From assembly GCA_001897995.1 (NCBI GenBank), contig MKRV01000263.1, positions 1 through 48,350 on the forward strand: 48,350 nucleotides of DNA, written 5' to 3'. This stretch comes from Alphaproteobacteria bacterium 65-37 (GTDB lineage: Bacteria > Pseudomonadota > Alphaproteobacteria > Reyranellales > Reyranellaceae). The notes beneath the pieces were generated by a model. That model saw only the letters and a list, made by a program, of their open reading frames with translations. It made no database searches and was not told the origin of the DNA. Below, piece after piece: positions 19,319 through 26,557 of the stretch; the stretch's first letter is position 1, and the number at the start of each line of letters is the position of its first letter. Made by a program: the position numbers and the translations under genes.

Positions 19319-19621
19319 GTGGCAGACAAACCAACCACCGAGATCCCGGCCAATCTCAGTCCCGAAGCGCGCGATCGCGTCGAAAAGGCGCTCAAGGATG
19401 CCTTGGAAAGAGAGGTCGCCGAATCGGCGCTAGGCCCGGGCGGGCTCGCCGCCGCCGGCAATATTTTCTCGCGGGGCTGGATCTTCAGCCGCCTCACGCC
19501 GACCGCCGAGAAGGAAATGGCCAGAATCCTTCCCGAGCTCAGCAAGATGGGCTCCGAGGAATTTGTACGTTTCGCCTCCCGTCTTGCCGAACTCAAGGCG
19601 CGCACCGGCCCGCAACGCTGA
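19319..19621 (+). CDS. Candidate RiPP precursor peptide (100 residues)
   Basis: A GTG at 19319 follows a strong ribosome-binding site (GGAAGGAG) and gives a 100-residue soluble protein. The N-terminal part (residues 10-37) is an amphipathic, charged helix typical of leader peptides. A Gly-rich hinge GPGGLAAAG (39-47) follows. Residues 49-58 read IFSRGWIFSR, a near-duplicated IFSR flanking GW, which gives aromatic-X-X triplets F50-S-R52, W54-I-F56 and F56-S-R58. Near the C terminus is FVRFASRL, with an F-x-S triplet at 85-87. It lies 39 bp before the first modification gene. Three-residue cyclophane enzymes act on aromatic-X-X triplets, so these are plausible targets. The long C-terminal helical tail is unusual, so it may instead be an accessory protein. 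Confidence 0.5.
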   Translation: MADKPTTEIPANLSPEARDRVEKALKDALEREVAESALGPGGLAAAGNIFSRGWIFSRLTPTAEKEMARILPELSKMGSEEFVRFASRLAELKARTGPQR

Positions 19622-19660
19622 ACGGCGTTTCCTCTTCCTTTCCTGGAGGACGCGTATGCC

Positions 19661-20701
19661 ATGAAAAGCATGCATGACGCGTGGCAATGGCGGCCGGATT
19701 TCGGTCCGTGGTTCGCGCAGCTCGCGAGCAAGGCACGGAAGTGGCGGCCGACCATAGACGTGAGGCCTGACGTCGACCTCGCGTCGGCTTTGCAAGAGGC
19801 TGCAGAACGGGCGGCCCCTTGGTTGTTTCATCCGTGCCTGAGTGCCATCACCCATGACTGTCCCGCCGGGCGCCGCGAACGTGACGTTGCGCTCGCCGGA
19901 TGGCTGGCCGCACATGCAAGCGTCAACGGAAGCCTGACCCTCGCCGAACCGGTCTGGTGCTGGTCGACGGACGGCGGCGTGCAACTCGACAGCGGCCGTC
20001 ACGAGTTGCGCAGAGTAGGCGAGCTGATGGTCGCCGACCGTGCCACGGATGTCATGATGCTCGATCCATGGTGCACGGTGCTGGGCTACCCCTATGCCGA
20101 TACATGGGCGGCGGCGGCAACATCTTCAAACGACAACAGTTCCGCCGGAATCCAAAAAGGCACTGTCGTTGCGCTGCGAACGTTCACCTTGATCGCCGCG
20201 ACACTTCCCGACGCATGGGCCTGGCTCAATATGCTGACGAGGATTCTCATCACCCTCGAAGGCAAGGGCCGGCTGTCGCGCAGCTCCAGCTCGGCCGACC
20301 TGCCGGGATTGGTCATGGCAGATACGACTTCGGAACTGGCCCTGTCGGAATTGCTGGTGCACGAGACGGCACACCATCTGCTCTATGTTGCGGAAGCAGG
20401 CGGCCCACTCATCGATCCGAACGAGAGCCGGTTGTTCGCCTCGCCATTGCGCAGCGATGCTCGGCCAATGCGCGGCATTCTGCTCGCCTACCACGCGCTG
20501 GCTTTCATTTGCGCTTTCTATTCCGATCTCCATCACTCTCCGGTCGGCAAAGACGTGATCGACCCGACCGACTTTGCGAACCTGCAGCGGCTCCTGCAGG
20601 AGGCGGAGTCGACGCTGCTGACGGCATCGGCGTCATTCACCCGCAAAGGCAGGCTTTTCTTCGATCACACACGCCAGGTGGCCGGCTGTGTCATCGCATA
20701 G
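19661..20701 (+). CDS. HExxH-motif peptide-modification protein (aKG-HExxH type), first copy
   Basis: The 346-residue product carries H234-E-T-A-H238 in LLVHETAHHLLYVAEAGG, followed by the family pattern SPLRSDARPMRGILLAYHAL with Arg268-Pro269 and His278. This matches the HExxH domain found beside RiPP enzymes (mod_HExxH); related proteins are now described as 2-oxoglutarate-dependent peptide beta-hydroxylases, a statement from memory. The N-terminal half (residues 1-200) is not recognisable. There is no signal peptide. The start is the ATG at 19661, with GGAGGA 10 bases upstream. It overlaps the radical SAM gene by 14 bp, which argues for joint expression. Hydroxylase versus peptidase activity is not decided by sequence. 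Confidence 0.85.
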   Translation: MKSMHDAWQWRPDFGPWFAQLASKARKWRPTIDVRPDVDLASALQEAAERAAPWLFHPCLSAITHDCPAGRRERDVALAGWLAAHASVNGSLTLAEPVWCWSTDGGVQLDSGRHELRRVGELMVADRATDVMMLDPWCTVLGYPYADTWAAAATSSNDNSSAGIQKGTVVALRTFTLIAATLPDAWAWLNMLTRILITLEGKGRLSRSSSSADLPGLVMADTTSELALSELLVHETAHHLLYVAEAGGPLIDPNESRLFASPLRSDARPMRGILLAYHALAFICAFYSDLHHSPVGKDVIDPTDFANLQRLLQEAESTLLTASASFTRKGRLFFDHTRQVAGCVIA

Positions 20702-21869
20702 CGAGCAATCCCTGCAGTTCGTCCTCAAGGTAAGCGCCCGCTGCAACCTGAACTGCACCTACTGCTACGTCTTCAACAAGGCCGATCAATCCTGGAAGTC
20801 GCGTTCGGCTTTGATGGGCGATGCCGTCTTCGATGCCGCAATCGGCCGTATTCGGCGGCATTGCATCGCATCGGGACAAAGCATCGTCCGACTGATGTTC
20901 CATGGCGGCGAGCCGTTGCTGGTCGGCCCCCGCAGGTTCCGCGGCTGGCTCGACCGGATCGCCGCTGAGCTGGACGGCATCGTCAAGGTTCGGCTGGCCA
21001 TTCAGACCAACGCCACCCTGATCGACGACGAATGGGCCCGTCTTTTCGCAGAACGTGCAGTCGAAGTCGGCGTCAGCCTCGATGGACCGCAGGCGGTCAA
21101 CGACAGGTTTCGTATCGATCATGCCGGCCGCGGCAGCTATCTCAATGTCGTCAGAGGGATCGAGACGCTGCGTCGCCACGGCGCGGCCTTCAGCCTGCTG
21201 AGCGTCATCCAGCCAGGCGCAGACGGCGCAGCCATCTACCGTCATTTCCGCGGCATGTCGCCGGGAACGATCAACTTCCTCTTCCCCGACCACAATCATG
21301 ACGATATCGCCGCGGTGCGGGCACGCCATGGCGACGCGCCGATCTTCGACTTCCTGCGGCCGGTCATCGACGCCTGGATCCTGGACTGCGGCACCGGCCC
21401 CGAAGTTCCACTCCTGCGGAACATGTGCCGCCTCATCATGGGCGGCGAAAGCCGGTCGGACATGTTCGGCAACTCGGCACTCGGCTTCGTGTTCGTCGAG
21501 GTCGATGGCGAGATCGAAGGGCTCGACGTGCTCCGGCTCGACGGCGAAGGCGTATCGGCCTGCGGCGCCAACGTGCTGGCAAACGATTTCTCGGCCATCG
21601 CCCAGTTGAGCGACTTCCACGATCGGGCGATCTTCCGGGGCCTGCCACTGCCCGGCGGATGCATGGACTGCCCGGAGCGGCGAACCTGCGCCGGCGGCTA
21701 TCTACCTCATCGCTATTCAGCGGCCCGCGGATTCGACAACCCGTCGGCCTGGTGTACCGACATCCAGTTGCTGTTCAGCTACCTGCGCCGCTTGCTCGAC
21801 GTGGACGTCGAGGAGACAGAGATGCGACGCAGCCTCCTGGTCGAAATGGCAGAGGAGCGACTCGCATGA
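20688..21869 (+). CDS. FxsB-like radical SAM/SPASM peptide maturase
   Basis: The 393-residue product has the radical SAM cluster motif C19-x3-C23-x2-C26 in RCNLNCTYCYVFNKADQSW and the SAM-binding FHGGEPLL near 71. A C-terminal SPASM region has Cys292, Cys325, Cys328, Cys334 and Cys356. The segments CAGGYLPHRYS and GFDNPSAWCTDI match the FxsB group, which forms three-residue cyclophanes between an aromatic side chain and a beta-carbon two residues on. The start is a GTG at 20688 inside the end of the previous gene. It overlaps the next gene by ATGA. The expected substrate is the small protein at 19319, by inference. Confidence 0.93.
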   Translation: MSSHSEQSLQFVLKVSARCNLNCTYCYVFNKADQSWKSRSALMGDAVFDAAIGRIRRHCIASGQSIVRLMFHGGEPLLVGPRRFRGWLDRIAAELDGIVKVRLAIQTNATLIDDEWARLFAERAVEVGVSLDGPQAVNDRFRIDHAGRGSYLNVVRGIETLRRHGAAFSLLSVIQPGADGAAIYRHFRGMSPGTINFLFPDHNHDDIAAVRARHGDAPIFDFLRPVIDAWILDCGTGPEVPLLRNMCRLIMGGESRSDMFGNSALGFVFVEVDGEIEGLDVLRLDGEGVSACGANVLANDFSAIAQLSDFHDRAIFRGLPLPGGCMDCPERRTCAGGYLPHRYSAARGFDNPSAWCTDIQLLFSYLRRLLDVDVEETEMRRSLLVEMAEERLA

Positions 21870-22951
21870 TGGCCGATGCGGCGGCAGTTCTCCGCTGGAC
21901 GGAGAAAACGGTGGGTTCAGGCCGAGCGGTCGAGCTCGAATTCGAGATGCTTCTTCGGGCGGCATTGCGGCGCCTTTGGCAGGAAGCCGCCCCTGGGCAG
22001 GAAGCCGACCAGCCCTTCGCCGACGACGGCACGCCCGACGCGGCGTATCGGCGGGTCCTGCTGGCGCCGTCCACTGTGCGCCACCTGCTGTGGCCCTCAC
22101 GCGGACGGCAGGCTGAAGTGCGGGACCATTGGCGCGTGGCCTGCCAGATCGAGCGCGCCATACTCGGTCTCCCGAACACGGCGATCACGGGATGGAGCGC
22201 CGATGGCCGCGCCTTCGTTGCCGCGGATGGTCGTTGCACCGTTCGGCCGAGCCTGGAGGGCGCCATTCCGCTCGATCTTCACAGTCCGCAGGCTCTCGCC
22301 CTGGATCTGCTGGGCGGCGATGCCCCCCTGGATCCACCACGATCGCCGCCATCGGCGTCTGCAGTGCAGCGGACATCACGTCGCCTGCTCGAAGCCTGGC
22401 ATGGGATATCGGCATCCGAACCCGCGGTGCCCCGCTGCGTCGAGGCCTGGACGCGGGTGATCGTGGCGCAAGGCGATCCGTCAGGTCGCTTCTGGTCCGG
22501 CTCCAACGGCCAGTATGTGGGCCGCGTGATGATCGTCAACGCCGACGCACCCAACACCGACACGGAGGAGATCGCCGACGCGATCGTCCACGAGGCGATC
22601 CACGGCTTCCTCTACATGCACGAATCGATCGAGCCCTGGGTGCTCGGCAAGAAGCTCTACACCAATGCCGGCGTTATCGCGTCGCCATGGTCGGGCGCGG
22701 AGTTGCCGGTTCGACCGTTCATGCAGGCGGCTTTCGTCTGGTATGGCCTCGCGATGTTCTGGGCTCAGCATATCGACGGTGGCCCGTTCGACCGCGAGCG
22801 TGCCCGTGCGATGCTCGAAAGATCGCTGGCCGGTTTCAGGCGCGGTTCCCTGGTCGACCGCCTGAAGCCCTGGCAGGCCAAGATCCGCTCGGAGATGACC
22901 GATGCGATCAACGGCTTGCAACGGGATGTGCTTTCCCTGCTGGCGGCCTGA
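21866..22951 (+). CDS. HExxH-motif peptide-modification protein, second copy
   Basis: The 361-residue product has H242-E-A-I-H246 in AIVHEAIHGFLYMHESIEPW and the downstream LPVRPFMQAAFVWYGLAMF with Arg283-Pro284. Overall layout parallels the first HExxH protein (motif at two-thirds of the length, then RP and a hydrophobic helix), but the sequences are far apart. The His expected nine residues after RP is Tyr293 here; the nearest His is 302. The two proteins therefore may do different jobs, one perhaps catalytic and one altered or inactive. The ATG overlaps the radical SAM stop (ATGA). It is followed 9 bp later by the YcaO gene. Confidence 0.8.
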   Translation: MMADAAAVLRWTEKTVGSGRAVELEFEMLLRAALRRLWQEAAPGQEADQPFADDGTPDAAYRRVLLAPSTVRHLLWPSRGRQAEVRDHWRVACQIERAILGLPNTAITGWSADGRAFVAADGRCTVRPSLEGAIPLDLHSPQALALDLLGGDAPLDPPRSPPSASAVQRTSRRLLEAWHGISASEPAVPRCVEAWTRVIVAQGDPSGRFWSGSNGQYVGRVMIVNADAPNTDTEEIADAIVHEAIHGFLYMHESIEPWVLGKKLYTNAGVIASPWSGAELPVRPFMQAAFVWYGLAMFWAQHIDGGPFDRERARAMLERSLAGFRRGSLVDRLKPWQAKIRSEMTDAINGLQRDVLSLLAA

Positions 22952-22960
22952 GGCACCGTC

Positions 22961-24163
22961 GTGCGGGAAGCGACCGTGACCGCACCCTGGATCGAAGGAT
23001 TGCGCGCCAACGCGCTTCGCGGCACGCGCTGCGAGGAACCCGGCGTGACCCGCGCCCGCCTCCAGCCGCGCTTGCGCGAATTCGGGATCACACGCGTTGC
23101 CAACGTCACGGGGTTGGACCGGATCGGGATTCCGGTCTGGATGGTAATCCGGCCCAATTCCCGTTCGCTCAGCGTCTCACAAGGCAAGGGCCTCACCCAT
23201 GACGCCGCGTGGGTTTCCGGAGTGATGGAAGCGATCGAGCTCTGGCACGCCGAGAGTCCGCAGCTCGACCTGCGCCTCGCCTCACGCAACGAGCTGGCTC
23301 GCGAGGGTCGCGTCGTCGATGTCGACCAACTTCCCGTCAGGCCCGGCACCACGGTCGGCGAGGACATGAGACTACTATGGACGACCGGCGTCGATCTCGT
23401 CTCGCGTCGGCCGGTCTTCGTGCCCTATGCGTCGGTGCATGTCAGCGCCGTACCGCCGTTTCCGCCGGGAGACAGCTGCTTCATCGTGACCTCGAACGGC
23501 CTGGCCTCGGGCTCGGTTCCTCCTGAAGCCGTCATGCATGCTCTTTGCGAGTTGATCGAGCGGGATTCCCTCTGTCGCTGGCGGCGACGTCCCCCGGAGA
23601 CCAAGGCACGCTCCTTGGTCAAACTCGACACGATCGACGATGCCGGGGCCTGCACGGCAATCTCGGCGTGCGGACGAGCGGAATTCGAGATCCTCGCCCT
23701 GGACATGACTTCCGAGTTCGGATTGCCAGCTGTGATCTGCGTCCTGCTGGACAAGAAGTCGTCGGACGACACTCTTCGCGGTGCGTCGATGGGGTTCGGC
23801 TGTCATTTCCGGCGTGAGACGGCGTTCATCCGGGCCCTGACCGAGGCGGCACAGAGCCGGCTCACTCTGATCGCAGGGTCGCGCGATGATCTCGACAGGC
23901 AGGACTACGAGTCCAAACGCCGCCATCGCGACGGCATCGCCTGGTATCAGCGCCTTCTTTCGGAACCGCAAAGGGTCGACTTCGCAAGCCTGCCGGACCA
24001 TCGAAGCGAGAACTTCGATTGCCAGCTCGAGATCGCCCTGGAGGGGCTTAAGCGTGCCGGCTTTGGCGAGGTCGTCGTGGTCGACCTGGCCAGGCCTGAA
24101 ACCGGACTGTCGGTCGTCCGCGTCATCGTCCCCGGGCTGGCGGTTCCCGACCATGCACATTGA
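22961..24163 (+). CDS. YcaO-family ATP-dependent peptide backbone-modifying enzyme
   Basis: YcaO enzymes phosphorylate a backbone amide oxygen. With TfuA they are linked to thioamide formation (thioviridamide group, methyl-CoM reductase thioglycine), and TfuA itself is named from trifolitoxin production. The 400-residue product has the ATP-site blocks SQGKGLTHDAAWVSGVMEAI (with Glu90 and Glu93 in EAIELWHAE), SVPPEAVMHALCELIERD near 185-202, and LTEAAQSRLTLIAGSRDDL. It ends PGLAVPDHAH without the C-terminal PxPxP of azoline-forming YcaOs. No ThiF/ocin partner is present, which also favours the TfuA-dependent type. The start is a GTG at 22961 after GAGG. It overlaps tfuA by 11 bp. Confidence 0.95.
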   Translation: MREATVTAPWIEGLRANALRGTRCEEPGVTRARLQPRLREFGITRVANVTGLDRIGIPVWMVIRPNSRSLSVSQGKGLTHDAAWVSGVMEAIELWHAESPQLDLRLASRNELAREGRVVDVDQLPVRPGTTVGEDMRLLWTTGVDLVSRRPVFVPYASVHVSAVPPFPPGDSCFIVTSNGLASGSVPPEAVMHALCELIERDSLCRWRRRPPETKARSLVKLDTIDDAGACTAISACGRAEFEILALDMTSEFGLPAVICVLLDKKSSDDTLRGASMGFGCHFRRETAFIRALTEAAQSRLTLIAGSRDDLDRQDYESKRRHRDGIAWYQRLLSEPQRVDFASLPDHRSENFDCQLEIALEGLKRAGFGEVVVVDLARPETGLSVVRVIVPGLAVPDHAH

Positions 24164-25583
24164 ACCCGGCGCCACCGTGGTCTTTCTCGGGCCGAGCCTG
24201 GCTTTGGACGAAGCCGCAGCCATCATGCCTGCCGTTTACCTGCCCCCGGTGCAGCAGGGGACTCTGTACCGCGCCGCACTCGCCCGTCCACGGACGATCG
24301 CCATCATCGACGGCTATTTCTCGTGGGTCCCTTCGGTATGGCACAAGGAGATATTGTGGGCGCTGAACCAGGGCATTCGTGTCTGCGGCGCCGCCAGCAT
24401 GGGCGCTCTGCGCGCCGCCGAACTCGACAGCTTCGGCATGACCGGACACGGCCAAGTCTACGAGGACTATGCCGCCAGCATACTTGAAGACGACGACGAA
24501 GTGGCGGTCATGCACGCGGTGGCGGAGCTTGGATTTCGCCCTCTCTCCGACGCCATGGTCAATATCCGCTACACGTTGACGGATGCCGTGCATGCCGGCG
24601 TGATCCCCCAGAAGGTCGCGGCTTCCCTGCTGGCTCATTTCAAGCAGTGTCACTTCCCTGAGCGCCACCTCTCTCGGGCTCTGGACGGCGACCTGCATTC
24701 TGTCTTGCCGGACGAGGCTCGCAATGACCTGCAGATCTGGTTGCGGGACCACTATCGCAATGTGAAGGAAGAGGATGCGCGAGGCCTGCTCCGTCTGCTG
24801 GCGTCGGGTACCGTCGAGCCCGTCACCTCGCCGGCACAGCGCTTCGAATTCCAGGCCACGGTCAACTGGGCGCAACTGGCCGATGCCGTGCGGGCCGAGG
24901 CGGCCGTCGAAGCTGACGCAACGGCAGAGGGCAATGGCGACGCGCGGACCATCGATAACGACGCGGTCCTGGTCGAATTGCAGCTCGAGGGAGGCTGGCC
25001 CGCACTCGAAGCGATGGCAATCGCGCGCCTGGCAACGGCCGGCCCCTCGGTCGATGGCGGGCCGGTAACGGAGCGGGAATACATCGACCAACTTGCGCGG
25101 CTCTGCCTCCGGCTGGGCCTGCCGGACCTGAGTTCTCTGATGAGCTGGGCGGCGGCGGCAGGCTGGAGCGACGAACATCTGGTCGCCATCGTGTCGCGCG
25201 AAGTCTTGTTGATGCGGGCGCGGTCATACTGGTTACACGACGTCCGCGCCGTCGCGCGCGAACTTCTGCAGCTCGACGGCCGCGCCGAATCGCTGGCCGA
25301 GCGCTCCCGCCTCAAACGAACGTGGCTGGACGCGGCGACAAATGAGCGGACTGCCAGCCAGAGCGACCCCTCGGATGCGCTGGCGTGGTACCGGGACAGA
25401 GTGGGAATGTCCCAATCCGGCGCCGACGAGCTGGCCGCTTTCAACGGTTGGTCGTCAAAATCGGACATGATGGAAGACGTCCTGCGCGAGCATGCCTTCC
25501 AGCAGGCGATGAAGGCTGGAGCCACAGCCGGAAGGACGCGGCCGTCCCTTCCACTCGGGCCAGTCGAAGGCGCGATGCCTTAG
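24153..25583 (+). CDS. tfuA: TfuA-like protein with long C-terminal extension
   Basis: Partner of the YcaO enzyme, thought to deliver sulfur or assist thioamidation. Residues 8 to about 220 contain the TfuA core: VVFLGPSLALDEA, VYLPPVQQGTLYRA, IAIIDGYFSWVPSVWHKEIL, CGAASMGALRAAELDSFGM and LEDDDEVAVMHA. The remaining 250 or so residues have no family I can name; they are helical, with an Ala/Leu-rich character and a C terminus ending SLPLGPVEGAMP. TfuA domains alone are usually about 200-250 residues, so the extension is notable. The usual GD after LPPV is GT here (GTLYR). It is the last gene of the operon, and its stop overlaps the convergent dehydrogenase stop. Confidence 0.93.
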   Translation: MHIEPGATVVFLGPSLALDEAAAIMPAVYLPPVQQGTLYRAALARPRTIAIIDGYFSWVPSVWHKEILWALNQGIRVCGAASMGALRAAELDSFGMTGHGQVYEDYAASILEDDDEVAVMHAVAELGFRPLSDAMVNIRYTLTDAVHAGVIPQKVAASLLAHFKQCHFPERHLSRALDGDLHSVLPDEARNDLQIWLRDHYRNVKEEDARGLLRLLASGTVEPVTSPAQRFEFQATVNWAQLADAVRAEAAVEADATAEGNGDARTIDNDAVLVELQLEGGWPALEAMAIARLATAGPSVDGGPVTEREYIDQLARLCLRLGLPDLSSLMSWAAAAGWSDEHLVAIVSREVLLMRARSYWLHDVRAVARELLQLDGRAESLAERSRLKRTWLDAATNERTASQSDPSDALAWYRDRVGMSQSGADELAAFNGWSSKSDMMEDVLREHAFQQAMKAGATAGRTRPSLPLGPVEGAMP

Positions 25584-26557
25584 AGGCGCCGCGACCAGCT
25601 CGCGAGGTTGACGGCGCCCGGTGGCACTTCCCCTTTCACCAGCGCCTCGACCTGGTGCACCGTGTCCATCGCCTGGCTTTCGCTGGCCGGCGGCGTGAGG
25701 CCGCCGACATGCGGCGTGGCGATAACGTTGGGCAGACGGGCCAGGGCGGGCGACGGCATCTGATCGGGCGCCCGGCCGACATCCATGGCCGCCCCGGCGA
25801 TACGGCCCTCTTTCAACGCTTGTGCAAGAGCCGTTTCGTCCACGAGATTGCCGCGCGACATGTTGACGAAGAAGGCGTCTGGCTTCATGCGGGCGAAAGC
25901 CGAGGCGTCCAGCAGGTTCTCGGTCTCCTCGTTGGCGATGGCGAGACAGATCACGTAGTCGGCACGCGACAGCAGCTCGTCCATCGGCATCTTGTGGAAA
26001 CGCGGATCGTCGACCTGGGCATAGGGATCGGCGACCAGCACCTTCATGCCGAGGTGAGCGAGCATCTGGGCGAGCTCGCGCGCGATACGGCCGTAGCCGA
26101 TCAAGCCTGCCGTGCTGCCGGCGAGCTGCCGGCCGACCCTGATTTCGGGCATGCGGCCCGCGTGATAGTCAGCCGCCGCGCGCGAGACGCCACGCGACAG
26201 ATCGACCAGCAAGCCGATGGTCAGCTCGACCACCGACTTCACGAACCCCGCCTCCGCATGGGTCACCAGCACACCGGCTGCACTGGCGGCGCCGACGTCG
26301 ATATTGCGAATGTCGATGGCGCTACGCATCACGACGCGCAGCCCCGGCAGCCCGGCGAAGACCTCGGCCGGCACCGGCGTCGCCCGGTCGGCGATCATGA
26401 AATCGGCGCCGCGCCCCATGGCAATCAGCCCCGCCGGATCGAGCGGCGCCTCGCCTTCGTGCAGGACGACGTCCACCAGCTCGTGCAGGCGGGCAAGTGC
26501 CGTGGCGCCGTAATACTGCCGGCGTGCCTGCGGCACGTGGGTGAGCAGCAGCTTCAT
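25580..26557 (-). CDS. D-2-hydroxyacid dehydrogenase-like protein of the TRAP operon
   Basis: The 325-residue product has the nucleotide-binding loop AGLIGYGRIARELAQML and the catalytic Arg in NMSRGNLVDETAL and His in ATPHVGGLT. The Glu that completes the usual triad (normally in a D-V-x-x-x-E-P context) is not evident: the segment reads MDVGRAPDQMPSPAL. The start is the ATG at 26557, overlapping the stop of the TRAP permease gene by ATGA, so the two are coupled. It probably acts on the hydroxy- or ketoacid imported by the transporter. The substrate is not known. Confidence 0.9.
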   Translation of the reverse strand: MKLLLTHVPQARRQYYGATALARLHELVDVVLHEGEAPLDPAGLIAMGRGADFMIADRATPVPAEVFAGLPGLRVVMRSAIDIRNIDVGAASAAGVLVTHAEAGFVKSVVELTIGLLVDLSRGVSRAAADYHAGRMPEIRVGRQLAGSTAGLIGYGRIARELAQMLAHLGMKVLVADPYAQVDDPRFHKMPMDELLSRADYVICLAIANEETENLLDASAFARMKPDAFFVNMSRGNLVDETALAQALKEGRIAGAAMDVGRAPDQMPSPALARLPNVIATPHVGGLTPPASESQAMDTVHQVEALVKGEVPPGAVNLASWSRRL

